From positions 171,433-235,432 of the forward strand of contig DKAJ01000009.1 of NCBI GenBank assembly GCA_002448815.1: a stretch of DNA of 64,000 bases, given 5' to 3'. Positions 8,892-17,179 of this stretch are shown here, piece after piece; position 1 is the stretch's first letter, and the number at the start of each line of letters is the position of its first letter. This DNA comes from Micavibrio sp. UBA6929. GTDB taxonomy: Bacteria; Pseudomonadota; Alphaproteobacteria; Micavibrionales; Micavibrionaceae. The position numbers and the translations under genes were made by a program. Below the pieces are notes generated by a model. That model worked only from the letters and a program-made list of their open reading frames with translations, had not been told where the DNA came from and did no database searches.

Positions 8892-9291
8892 TGCTCAAAC
8901 GCAGGCCAAGTGGTTTGCACGCGTGCGTGAGGCTCGCCAAACAGAAACTAAAGAAGACTACGTCGAGTTGATTGCAGATCTTATCGCCGCAAATAATGAA
9001 GCGCGATTGAGCGATCTTGCCGCGCGTCTTGGCGTGTCGCACCCAACCGCGAATAAAGTGATCGCGCGCTTGCAAGACGATGGTTACGTCACGTCAGAGC
9101 CTTATCGTTCAATTTTTCTTACTGAAAAAGGGGCGCAGTTAGCGCAACAATGCAAGCAGCGTCATCAAATCGTGCTGGATTTTCTTATTCGCCTTGGCGT
9201 GCCACCAGAAACCGCAGAGTTCGATGCCGAGGGAATAGAGCATCACATCAGCGCAGAAACGCTAGGCATTATGAAACATTTTAAAGGCTAA
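8863..9291 (+). CDS. mntR: Manganese-responsive regulator of the DtxR/MntR family
   Basis: A 142-residue protein with a winged helix (LSDLAARLGVSHPTANKVIARL, the recognition region) and a dimerisation/metal domain. Likely ligands are visible: E and D in KEDYVELIADLI, H in RHQIVLDFL and the EGIEHH cluster. The overall layout matches enterobacterial MntR, with no SH3-like third domain. Its position at the end of sitABCD, overlapping sitD, points to autoregulation of Mn uptake through the inverted repeat upstream of sitA. Confidence 0.9.
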   Translation: MTTKPSQLVDAQTQAKWFARVREARQTETKEDYVELIADLIAANNEARLSDLAARLGVSHPTANKVIARLQDDGYVTSEPYRSIFLTEKGAQLAQQCKQRHQIVLDFLIRLGVPPETAEFDAEGIEHHISAETLGIMKHFKG

Positions 9292-9294
9292 GGT

Positions 9295-10140
9295 TTATTG
9301 ACCAGAAACGCCATACCAAACCGTCCCATGGTCAGCGCCTTCATCACGCGTCATGCGGTGGTTGGTAAATCCTGCAGCGTGGCCATAGGCAACAAAACGC
9401 TCGGTTAATGTGCAAGGGACAATTTGATCGTTACCGCCGCAAATATGTTCAAAAGGAATATGCCCCGTGTAACGCAAGATATCATCGCTGCGCATCGGCA
9501 CAATTAACGGTGAAATATAATGATATTGGGTCCAGTCATCAGGATTAAGAACGCCTGCAATGGTTGTGACGCTGCGTGTGAATTGATTGAAATGCGTCGC
9601 CATCACCATGGCAAGATATCCGCCGCCAGAATACCCCATGAAATGAATATTACGCGTTTGATAGCGCGCCATAATCTGAGAAATCGCCTGACGGTAGCTC
9701 TCAATGACAGGTGCGCTAAATCGGCCGTCGGTCCAGAAGTCTGGGTTGCAGCGTGGTGAGTGAATATATTGGCAAGGGCGCGCGAGGTAAATAGCAGGAC
9801 TGGCTGTGTGTGATAAGAGGCTCAAGCCAATAGGGTCTTTGGGCGTGGGGTTGTCTGTCGGTTTATTACGAGCCGCCCAGCTATAGCCATCACCTTCGAT
9901 GATAATTGTTAATGTGTCTTGATAAGGCTGCGTAAAGTTACGCGCGCTAAAAAGGGAAAAGTCCGTTGTTTTAAGAGTGGCAGGAATAAGCCGTGCTTCT
10001 TTCATAAGGGTATCGGCATTATCCATACGGTTTTGCAAAGATGCCGCGCATCCGCTAAGGGCGCAAACAAGGAATGCGAAAATACAGAAAGCCCGGAAAT
10101 TCCGGGCTTTCGTTGAATTCTTTAGAGTGCCTTGCGACAT
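9295..10140 (-). CDS. Putative lipoprotein alpha/beta-hydrolase
   Basis: A 281-residue protein. The N terminus has a hydrophobic stretch and a lipobox LSGC with Cys31, so an outer- or inner-membrane-anchored lipoprotein is likely. GYSGGG near residue 170 holds the nucleophile, GGNDQIVP the acid region and EGADHGTVW the histidine, which is the usual alpha/beta-hydrolase triad. Four further cysteines may form disulfides. Substrate unknown; esterase or depolymerase-like. The ATG at 10140 has no clear Shine-Dalgarno and lies five bases past the stop of the upstream barrel gene. The coding region for the signal peptide contains the perfect terminator-like hairpin of that gene. No later in-frame start would keep the signal peptide. 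Confidence 0.75.
   Translation of the reverse strand: MSQGTLKNSTKARNFRAFCIFAFLVCALSGCAASLQNRMDNADTLMKEARLIPATLKTTDFSLFSARNFTQPYQDTLTIIIEGDGYSWAARNKPTDNPTPKDPIGLSLLSHTASPAIYLARPCQYIHSPRCNPDFWTDGRFSAPVIESYRQAISQIMARYQTRNIHFMGYSGGGYLAMVMATHFNQFTRSVTTIAGVLNPDDWTQYHYISPLIVPMRSDDILRYTGHIPFEHICGGNDQIVPCTLTERFVAYGHAAGFTNHRMTRDEGADHGTVWYGVSGQ
10087..10111 (-). terminator. Perfect 10-bp hairpin, probable terminator or attenuator inside a signal-peptide coding region
   Basis: GAAAGCCCGG and CCGGGCTTTC pair perfectly around a five-base loop. On the minus strand it follows the beta-barrel gene by about 35 bases and is followed by TGTATTTTCG, a weak U-tract. It lies within codons 10-18 of the downstream hydrolase gene, so it could both end the barrel transcript and limit hydrolase expression. 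Confidence 0.7.
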
Positions 10141-10145
10141 TGTTC

Positions 10146-11270
10146 TTAGAACTTCACGCGCAAGTTAGCAGTCGCTGTGTACTCGTCGTAGTCTTCGCGG
10201 AACTCAACTGTGTAAGCTTCGAAGCCACCAGTGATGTTGTTACCAAGATCAACATTTACACCAGCACCGAATTTCGCGCCGAAGTCGTCATCAGCAATGC
10301 TCTGACCAGCAGCAGCAGTCACATCGTCTTTGATGATGTCGTACTCAAGACCGATCAATGCATATGGCTCAGCGCCTTCAAATGATTGGTAAGCCCAGCG
10401 TGTATCCAAGAAGATCTGACCAAGTTCAGTTGTTTCATCACCAACAGCAATTGTTGTGCCGTTTGATTCTGTTTCTGTGAACGCATCTTTATCTTCAGTC
10501 GCGTAGAAGAATGAACCGCGGATCTTCGCTAGGAAGTCGTAAGGCAATGCTTGTGTGCCAGAAACACCAGCTGTCACAAAGTAACGCTCTGCATCTGTAG
10601 AACCAGTGATGCGGTTACCAGTGTTAGGGTCGAAACGAACTGTGTCATATTCGATGTCAGAGTAACCAAGCGTTAGATCAGCAGACAGCATGTCTGTAAC
10701 TTGAACACCAACGTAAGGAGCGATTGTGTAACCATCACCTTCTAGGCTACCGTCTTGACCGTTAAAGCCGTTGTATTCTGTATCGATGTCAACATCTTCG
10801 TAACCAACAGAAAGACCAGCAACAACAGAAGATGTCACTTGGTAGTCAGCACCAACCAAGCCAGTAACAATGTCACCTTCGTATGCAGTAGCAGAGTTGC
10901 TGTCTTCAACGCCGCTCCAAGAACCACTTGCCCATACGCCAAGTTTGCCAGCCATGTCGCCGCCAACCATACCAGTTGATGCGCTGAAGCCGTTGCTTGC
11001 AACTTTAACAGCAGGAGCTGCACCGCTCAAAGCTGCGCCAACGCGGTTAGCAACAAGCTTAGAAGTTTGTGAAGATGCTGTTCTCAAAACTGTAGCAGCA
11101 GTCGCAACTGTAGACGCCTGATTTGCAGTGTTGTTTGTTGAGCATGAAGAATTGGATAAAATAACAAGTAAATCTGTTACTCGGCGCAGTTTATCGCTAT
11201 CTATAATTGTAAACAAGGATTCATATAAAAAAGTGTGATTTTTCGAATGACTGTGACAAAAAAACAACAA
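10146..11270 (-). CDS. Autotransporter-type outer-membrane beta-barrel protein, N terminus unclear
   Basis: The last 270 residues or so alternate polar and hydrophobic residues in strands and end in LRVKF, a C-terminal Phe typical of outer-membrane barrels. GKLGVWASGSWSG, VGADYQ and GLSVGYED look like the autotransporter beta-domain (passenger-translocating barrel). What precedes it is only about 100 residues and includes a Ser/Ala/Thr-rich helix-like linker but no recognisable passenger. The frame can start only at TTG codons (11270 or 11216), neither with a Shine-Dalgarno, and neither gives a normal Sec signal. The longest start overlaps the divergent gene by 36 bases and is unlikely. The 5' part may be degraded or truncated. 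Confidence 0.7.
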   Translation of the reverse strand: MLFFCHSHSKNHTFLYESLFTIIDSDKLRRVTDLLVILSNSSCSTNNTANQASTVATAATVLRTASSQTSKLVANRVGAALSGAAPAVKVASNGFSASTGMVGGDMAGKLGVWASGSWSGVEDSNSATAYEGDIVTGLVGADYQVTSSVVAGLSVGYEDVDIDTEYNGFNGQDGSLEGDGYTIAPYVGVQVTDMLSADLTLGYSDIEYDTVRFDPNTGNRITGSTDAERYFVTAGVSGTQALPYDFLAKIRGSFFYATEDKDAFTETESNGTTIAVGDETTELGQIFLDTRWAYQSFEGAEPYALIGLEYDIIKDDVTAAAGQSIADDDFGAKFGAGVNVDLGNNITGGFEAYTVEFREDYDEYTATANLRVKF

Positions 11271-13334
11271 TGCGTATTAAAAAATATCAAAAATGGATTC
11301 ATTTATGTATCTTTAATTGGTGTTTTGGGCAGTTTTCTGCTTTTTATTCCATCGCTTTTAAAGGTCGGTGTGGGAATTTGGCCACAATCAGAATTGCAGT
11401 CCATCTCTTTGCATGTATGTGGTCTGCTGGCCACTATAGGTTGTGTCGGATTATGCATGATAACGAAAATCGGGCGCAGGGCACTTTTTACGCCCCAAGC
11501 TTTACTGCCCTTATGCATTGGCGCGCTGACGTTGCTTTGGATGCCGTTTCACGATATGCCCGTGCGCAGTTTATTGGGTACGCCGCGCATTGGCGAGGGC
11601 GCTGCATACTGGCTTGATATCGGATCTTTAACGGCGGCGGCCTTAATTTTGTGGCGCTTGCCCTTATGCCGCAAGGCGATGGCGTACGTTGCGGTGATAA
11701 GCATTCTTGTTTGCGCAGGCCTGACATTTTCACACCAAATAATGGATCATTATATCGCGCCTTATTTCTTTACGGACTTTTTGGCTCTGATGATTATGGC
11801 TGTTGCGCCATATGTGTATATGAAAGGTGCAGCGCGCTGGCCTCACTGGCTTTATAGCGCAGTGTTTTACGCCGTACTAGCAACAGTTATTTTGGCGACA
11901 GAGAACAAGGCGATGGCGCTTTTCGCGCTTGCAGTAATGCCATGCGTCTTTGTTGTGGGGCATGTGCCATGGCTGAAGCCGATCTTGAAGCAACGTTTAT
12001 CATTGTTAGGCGTTGCCGCAATTCCGGTTGGTATTTTGGCGCTGTATTATGCGTTCCTGCAAATCAGCGGCAGCCACGGCTATTACGAATTTATGCATAC
12101 AGGTTTAATGAACACATTGATTTCTCGTGCCTTTTTGATGGATGTGACCTTGCATAATATGGGGAATAATTCGCTAAGCCCTGTCACAGGCTTTGGCTGG
12201 GGCACGTATGTGGATTTCCTTGCCGCATATCAACCATCACAGTGGCTGGATTTTACAACTTTTGCTTCGCAGTGGGATGGCTTTTCCACGGATCATTTTC
12301 ACAGTCACAATATGTTCCTTGAAACATTCAGTGCGATTGGCGTAATCGGCGCTGCGGCTTTGTTCTTATATGGCCTGTCTTTTGCGATGAACACCAAGAC
12401 AGGGTGGCAAACAATGGGATGGATTGTGGCCGCCGCCTTTATGGTGTCGGCATCGATGTGGTTTATGTTCCCATTGCAGGCGGCGTATCTGGTCTTTGCC
12501 GTGGCCAGCATCAGCCGCATAAAGCCAGTGCAAATAGGGGCGCTGCGCCTAAAATTGCCGCGCGCGGTAGTATCAGGATTTTTGGTGATCTGCGTGCTAG
12601 CGGAAGGCTACGCCGTGTATGCGGCGAGTGTGCCTGCATTTGGATACAATACCTATGATCCTAAACCCTATCATCCCGCTGAAAACGCCCCATGTCCCGA
12701 GCATTATAAAGACGCCAGCGCAGGCGGCATGCATTTATCGCGCATGCTGCTGGATCGTTTGCGCTATACGGTTGATTTGGCTGATCAGATTGCAAACCCT
12801 GATAACGTCCCCGAAGGCGAAGAAGCCCCTGCGCCCGAAGAAGTTAAAAAGCATGTTTTGCAGTTAAACGCTCTGTTTTGTCAGGCGGGTGAGTATATTA
12901 ACCGTCAAGGCGAGAATGTAACAGACCGATTGGTCGTTGCGCATTTGACTGCCCGCGCCGAGGCATTATTGGCACTGACTGAGTATATGGATGATCCAAC
13001 CCTGATGTATTACTACGCGGGATGGCGCGAAGACCTGATGGCGTGGCTTGCGACGCGTCCCGCGCGCTTTGACATGGCGTCGCCTTATTTGCTGTATCAT
13101 GTGATGCGCGGGCAAGAAGCCGTATCCATGCCAGTTGTGATGCAGTTACATCAGCAAAACGCGCAAAACCCATTGGCGCTGTGGTTTAGGGGGCTGTATC
13201 TTTTGAATAACCCTCAGACCCTAACGCAAGGATTGCACATGATGCGCGCGGCGCTTGATCGCGGAATCGAGCGCTTTGTTGTCGTTGAAGATGATGTGAA
13301 GGCAACGCTGCTTTCGTTGCCAGAAACGCCCTAA
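11235..13334 (+). CDS. O-antigen-ligase-like polytopic membrane protein with soluble C-terminal domain
   Basis: A 699-residue protein. Residues about 20-450 hold ten or more hydrophobic helices. A large loop contains GFGWGTYVDF and DHFHSHNMFLETFSAIG, the latter a signature-like segment of the Wzy_C/O-antigen ligase superfamily. Residues about 465-699 are soluble and helical with no hydrophobic segment, rich in Ala/Leu and possibly TPR-like. A role in surface polysaccharide ligation or polymerisation is inferred. The start is GTG 11235 or ATG 11247; neither has a clean ribosome-binding site. Its stop overlaps pyrD, which converges from the other strand. No other polysaccharide genes lie nearby. 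Confidence 0.65.
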   Translation: MIFRMTVTKKQQCVLKNIKNGFIYVSLIGVLGSFLLFIPSLLKVGVGIWPQSELQSISLHVCGLLATIGCVGLCMITKIGRRALFTPQALLPLCIGALTLLWMPFHDMPVRSLLGTPRIGEGAAYWLDIGSLTAAALILWRLPLCRKAMAYVAVISILVCAGLTFSHQIMDHYIAPYFFTDFLALMIMAVAPYVYMKGAARWPHWLYSAVFYAVLATVILATENKAMALFALAVMPCVFVVGHVPWLKPILKQRLSLLGVAAIPVGILALYYAFLQISGSHGYYEFMHTGLMNTLISRAFLMDVTLHNMGNNSLSPVTGFGWGTYVDFLAAYQPSQWLDFTTFASQWDGFSTDHFHSHNMFLETFSAIGVIGAAALFLYGLSFAMNTKTGWQTMGWIVAAAFMVSASMWFMFPLQAAYLVFAVASISRIKPVQIGALRLKLPRAVVSGFLVICVLAEGYAVYAASVPAFGYNTYDPKPYHPAENAPCPEHYKDASAGGMHLSRMLLDRLRYTVDLADQIANPDNVPEGEEAPAPEEVKKHVLQLNALFCQAGEYINRQGENVTDRLVVAHLTARAEALLALTEYMDDPTLMYYYAGWREDLMAWLATRPARFDMASPYLLYHVMRGQEAVSMPVVMQLHQQNAQNPLALWFRGLYLLNNPQTLTQGLHMMRAALDRGIERFVVVEDDVKATLLSLPETP

Positions 13335-14365
13335 TGACCCGCAGCGCTGAGCGCACGGTTAATGTCTTTGATTAACTGCGGGCCTTTGTAAATAAAGCCT
13401 GTGTAAAGCTGCACCAAATTTGCGCCAGCCTCAATAATGCGTAGCGCGTCAAGAGCGCTTTGAATGCCGCCAACGCCAATTAACGGTACATCTGCGCCCA
13501 AATGTGCGCGCGCCGTTTTAATCATAAATACTGTGGTGTCCAGCAAGCGCGGCCCGCTATATCCGCCAACAGGTGCGCCGTCATGTTGCGGCCATGTAAA
13601 GGGAAGATCGTTGCCAAGCAGATCTTTCATGCCCTCAGGCACGGTGTTGGTCAACACAAAGCCCGCGCAACCAGATGCCATCGCACCATCCAGAACGCGG
13701 ATCAGTGCATCTTTATCGCGGGTTGGCCCCAATTTGAGCAAAACAGGCAAGCCATTTGCACCCTTGCAAACGGCCTTGATGTGCGCCTTGATCTCGTCCA
13801 GCGGATCATGATCATCGCCGTGCGCCACATTCGGGCAAGAGGCATTCAATGTAAAGTAATCCGCATAAGGTGCGCACTCACGCGCCAGTGTTTCCAGATC
13901 ATCTGTGCTGCCCTCGGGGGAGGCCACACTAACGCCGACCACCAGGTCTGACGAGCGATCACGAAAGGCTTTAAGGTTTTTAAGGAAAACTTGCAAGCCG
14001 CCGCCAGGCAGGCCCATCCAGTTAATGACACTGCGATCCGAGGGTTGTCGCCATACGCGCGGCGCCGGGTTGCCATCGCGTGGATGCATGGTCACTGTGC
14101 CAGCCTCGACAAAGCCAAAGCCAAGGGCACTCCACCCGCGCAGGGCAACGCCTTCTTTATCTGCGCCAGCGGATAACCCAACAGGTGATGTGAATGTCAT
14201 GCCGCCAATTTTTTTACGCAAAGATGCAGGTTTTTTTGCGCGCCCAGCAAGGCCGTTTTTCACGCCCCATAAGGCAAGCTTGTGCGCAGTTTCTGGCGGA
14301 AGAAAGAAAAATGGGTTCATCGTTGGCAATCTTATCTTTTCAAGTGTTAAAGGCTCAGGCTCCAT
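13331..14365 (-). CDS. pyrD: Dihydroorotate dehydrogenase, class 2-like, with Cys at the catalytic base
   Basis: A 344-residue FMN enzyme of pyrimidine synthesis that oxidises dihydroorotate to orotate, passing electrons to quinone in class 2. The N-terminal helical segment (NPFFFLPPETAHKLAL), PVGLSAGADKEG, GFVEAGTVT and FIYKGPQLIKDI are all class 2 features. The catalytic loop reads LNASCPN with Cys177, where class 2 enzymes normally have SSPN with Ser as base; Cys is the class 1 residue. ATG 14365 overlaps pyrC by 19 bases; ATG 14320 is an alternative that starts at the membrane segment. Expressed with pyrC. Confidence 0.9.
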   Translation of the reverse strand: MEPEPLTLEKIRLPTMNPFFFLPPETAHKLALWGVKNGLAGRAKKPASLRKKIGGMTFTSPVGLSAGADKEGVALRGWSALGFGFVEAGTVTMHPRDGNPAPRVWRQPSDRSVINWMGLPGGGLQVFLKNLKAFRDRSSDLVVGVSVASPEGSTDDLETLARECAPYADYFTLNASCPNVAHGDDHDPLDEIKAHIKAVCKGANGLPVLLKLGPTRDKDALIRVLDGAMASGCAGFVLTNTVPEGMKDLLGNDLPFTWPQHDGAPVGGYSGPRLLDTTVFMIKTARAHLGADVPLIGVGGIQSALDALRIIEAGANLVQLYTGFIYKGPQLIKDINRALSAAGH

Positions 14366-15450
14366 GACACGCTATCGTGTCCTAGACCAATCGGAAGGGG
14401 CGTGATGTCGCCGTCATCTGTCGGAGTTTTGTAAACCTTTTGCGGCGTCTTGGTCAGGGTAAATGTGTCCTCGCTGATTTTAAGGCCATGGAAATTAGGC
14501 CCAATGCGGCACAAGAATGCCTCGAACGCTTTGGCGGTTTGTGCATCGGATAGATCCGCGCCTGCGGCCTCGAACCCTTCGGCGTAAAGCTGCGGCGCAA
14601 TGCCGCCCGTAAAGCACCCTGCCGCGCAACCGCAATCCGTTGCTTTAACGGTGTGGGCGGCGCTGTCTGTTCCGGCAAAGAACTTGGTGTTATTCGGGTC
14701 TAAAACGGCGCTGCGCAGGGCGGCGCGGTCTTCGTCAAATTTCACCAGTGGCAAGCAAAACAGGTGGTATTTAAATCCTTGAACCAAATGCCCGACCGTA
14801 TAAATCAAATGTTGCGGCGTGATTGATGCGGCGATGTTATCGCCTGCCTGCAAGACCAGATCAACGGCCACTTTGGTGGTCATATGTTCGCCCACAATTT
14901 TCAAATTTGGAAACGCATCCAGCAAGCGCGGCATGCGCTCGCGATAGAAAAATTCTTCGGCGTTGGTTTCTCGGTCGAAATAGGCCTCGCCCGGCAAGGC
15001 GTGTTCCTCACCATGGATGCACATGGTCACGTTGTTATCTTCCAGCGCCTTAATAACGTCTGTCTTTAAAAGATCAACCAAAGGATAACTAAAATCGGCG
15101 CCTGTTGTGCCGTGCGGCGGATAATATTTCACCGCGCGCAGCAATCCGGCCTTTGCGCCGTCCTCGATCATTTGCGGGGTTGTATCCTTGGTCAGATACA
15201 TGGGCGTGATGAAATCGTCAAATTGATCACCGCCAGCCGCGTTAATCATGGCGCGGTATTCTTCGATGCTCCAATACGCAAGAGGGTCGTCTTTGAAAAC
15301 TTTTGCGGCGGGAGGCTTGGTGTTGGGCATCGCCAAAACGCCGCAGCATCCCATATCCAGTTGTGATTGGATAATCGGCTTCAGCAAAGCCCCTTGGCGT
15401 AAATGCGTATGTAAATCATACCATTTCGGAAGTGTCAGTGATAATGCCAT
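14347..15450 (-). CDS. pyrC: Dihydroorotase, class II
   Basis: A 367-residue zinc amidohydrolase that cyclises carbamoyl-aspartate to dihydroorotate. Visible motifs: DLHTHLRQG for zinc and substrate near residue 13, MPNTKPP, the carbamylated lysine in AVKYYPPHGTT, MCIHGEE, VGEHMTT and FFAGTDSAAHT. These match the monofunctional PyrC group (E. coli type), not the PyrC' of ATCase complexes. It lies just upstream of pyrD with overlapping ends, so consecutive pathway enzymes are coupled. Confidence 0.93.
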   Translation of the reverse strand: MALSLTLPKWYDLHTHLRQGALLKPIIQSQLDMGCCGVLAMPNTKPPAAKVFKDDPLAYWSIEEYRAMINAAGGDQFDDFITPMYLTKDTTPQMIEDGAKAGLLRAVKYYPPHGTTGADFSYPLVDLLKTDVIKALEDNNVTMCIHGEEHALPGEAYFDRETNAEEFFYRERMPRLLDAFPNLKIVGEHMTTKVAVDLVLQAGDNIAASITPQHLIYTVGHLVQGFKYHLFCLPLVKFDEDRAALRSAVLDPNNTKFFAGTDSAAHTVKATDCGCAAGCFTGGIAPQLYAEGFEAAGADLSDAQTAKAFEAFLCRIGPNFHGLKISEDTFTLTKTPQKVYKTPTDDGDITPLPIGLGHDSVSWSLSL

Positions 15451-15498
15451 GTGTGTCCCTCTTTATTATCCATCATTAGCCATGGCGAATTTTAAAGA

Positions 15499-15535
15499 AA
15501 AGCGCGCGACATACAAGATATTTATCGCGCGCTTT
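15499..15535 (-). terminator. Rho-independent terminator after cysK
   Basis: An 11-bp perfect stem (AAAGCGCGCGA with TCGCGCGCTTT) around a 15-base loop. On the minus strand it follows the cysK stop by about 28 bases and is followed by a T-rich tract (TTTTCTTT). It separates cysK from pyrC-pyrD. Confidence 0.8.
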
Positions 15536-15563
15536 ATTCAGTATGAAGATCAAAGAAATCGTT

Positions 15564-16514
15564 TTATAAATCTTCGAAGAGCGCCGTTGATAAATATCGC
15601 TCGGCAAAAGACGGGATAATTACAACAAGCGTTTTTCCTTCATTCTCTGGCTTTTTCGCGACCTCAATTGCGGCGGCGACGGCCGCGCCCGAAGAAATAC
15701 CAACGGGGATACCTTCGGTCTTGGCAAGCATCCGCGCGGTTGCAAAGGCGGTATCATTGGTGATTTTAACGATCTCATCAATAAGGTCTGTATCTAAAAT
15801 TGACGGCACAAACCCCGCGCCAATGCCTTGAATTTTATGTGGCCCTGGATCACCGCCAGATAAAACGGGACTATCTTCTGGTTCAACCGCAACTGTTTGA
15901 AAGCCTGCTTTCTTTTCTTTTAAAACGCGGCTAATGCCTGTGAGCGTTCCACCAGTGCCGACGCCAGAAATCAAAATATCGGCCTGACCATCGGTATCTT
16001 CCCAGATTTCTAAGGCTGTTGTACGTTCATGCACCGAAGGGTTAGACGGGTTATCAAACTGTTGCAGCATAACCGCCCCGTCGATTTCCTCGCTAAGTTC
16101 TTTTGCGCGGGCAATCGCACCGCCCATGCCTTTTTCGGCGGGCGTTAAGATAAGCTCCGCCCCTAAAAGGCCAAGCATCTTGCGGCGCTCGATCGACATG
16201 CTTTCGGGCATCGTTAAAATCAGCCGATATCCTTTGGCCGCGGCGACATAGGCAAGGGCAATGCCCGTATTGCCAGAGGTCGGCTCAACCAATGTTGTTG
16301 TTTCGGGCGAGATTTTGCCTGCTTGCTCGGCATCATCGATCATCGCAAAACCGATGCGATCTTTTACCGAGGCCAGCGGATTAAAAAATTCAAGCTTGGC
16401 TAAAATCGTGGCCTTTAAGCCATTGTCTTTTTCAACCTTGTTCAGGCGAACCAGCGGCGTCGCGCCAATTGTTTCAGTAATCGAATTGTAAATTTTTTTG
16501 CGGAAATGTGTCAT
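15564..16514 (-). CDS. cysK: Cysteine synthase A (O-acetylserine sulfhydrylase)
   Basis: A 316-residue PLP enzyme that makes cysteine from O-acetylserine and sulfide. The PLP lysine is in PLASVKDRIG near residue 52, the substrate loop is PTSGNTGIA, the phosphate-binding loop is GTGGTLTG, and the late GISSGAAVAAA is present. The sequence is closer to CysK than to CysM. It stands alone, between a strong terminator downstream and a 665-base gap upstream. Confidence 0.93.
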   Translation of the reverse strand: MTHFRKKIYNSITETIGATPLVRLNKVEKDNGLKATILAKLEFFNPLASVKDRIGFAMIDDAEQAGKISPETTTLVEPTSGNTGIALAYVAAAKGYRLILTMPESMSIERRKMLGLLGAELILTPAEKGMGGAIARAKELSEEIDGAVMLQQFDNPSNPSVHERTTALEIWEDTDGQADILISGVGTGGTLTGISRVLKEKKAGFQTVAVEPEDSPVLSGGDPGPHKIQGIGAGFVPSILDTDLIDEIVKITNDTAFATARMLAKTEGIPVGISSGAAVAAAIEVAKKPENEGKTLVVIIPSFAERYLSTALFEDL

Positions 16515-16990
16515 GGATATGTGTCCTTAAGAGTCCAATTTTATAAGAGTAATAGTGTGAAGACTTAAATTTGGGGCAGGCATAAGACGGCCTAACGGCA
16601 ACATCGCGGCGCGCAGATGTCCGAAACAAGCAAAGCTAAATTATAAAAGGCGATGTCCATAAGAGTATTAGTGCATATTTACAGCGATTGTTCAATAACT
16701 AGATATATGGCGTAACAAACGAATCGCAAGGCCGCGCAGCGCAACATTATTACGCGAATCGGCCGGTTGAATAACTATCCCATGATTCGATGAAGGCTGA
16801 CCGCTAGCTTCCACAAATAGTCCACACAACATCATGTGTTTTGTCCCCATAACGAAACATGTGTCAAAGCATATATTGTGGTTTTATCACGGAAAAATTT
16901 TGACTTTTTTGATTTGGCGCAATCGCGCGCTGAGCGCCCTGTTTGCGGCGTGGGTTGGGCATATTTTTGTGTATAGCTGGAATGAATCGA
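16515..16990. other. Intergenic region upstream of cysK and nrdHIEF, no gene recognised
   Basis: About 475 bases without a convincing reading frame. A 15-base motif occurs twice, ATAAGAGTAATAGTG at 16543-16557 and ATAAGAGTATTAGTG at 16659-16673, differing at one base and spaced 116 bases apart. Both follow a short GTCC-containing stretch. They could be regulatory sites for the divergent cysK, or remnants of a duplication. I see no tRNA, riboswitch or terminator here. Confidence 0.4.
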
Positions 16991-16991
16991 A

Positions 16992-17040
16992 ATACGCATA
17001 TGTTGACAAGAAATTGGGTGTTGGATACTATATGTTGTGT
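16992..17040 (+). promoter_or_regulatory. nrdH promoter with tandem NrdR boxes
   Basis: A near-consensus sigma70 promoter: TTGACA at 17003-17008, a 17-base spacer, TACTAT at 17026-17031. Two NrdR-box-like sites overlap it: ATACGCATATGTTGAC (16992-17007) and ATACTATATGTTGTGT (17025-17040). Their centres are about 32 bases apart, three helical turns, the arrangement known for the ATP/dATP-sensing repressor NrdR. Repressor bound to both would cover the -35 and the -10. The second box fits the consensus better than the first. Confidence 0.8.
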
Positions 17041-17179
17041 CTGAAACATCTTTTCCTCTCGGAGAAGATTTCACCGAAAAAACAAACTTTTAACGGCCTT
17101 GAACAGGGAATCGAGGCGGTTTTTAGTCCCTGCTTTTTTGACTTGGGTTAATTATGTAGACAAAAGGGAGAGAACCAAA

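Noticed and set aside
14366..14381. GACACG-N4-CGTGTC palindrome at the pyrC/pyrD overlap
   Set aside because: It lies wholly in pyrC coding sequence and has no U-tract; probably chance, although it could affect pyrD translation.
16805..16830. CTTCCACAAATAGTCCACACA resembling DnaA boxes upstream of nrdH
   Set aside because: Both candidate boxes differ from TTATNCACA at two positions or more, and no replication genes are nearby.
16832..17151. ORFs of 76-105 codons on both strands in the nrdH leader
   Set aside because: They span the NrdR boxes and the promoter, have no ribosome-binding sites and no recognisable protein features.
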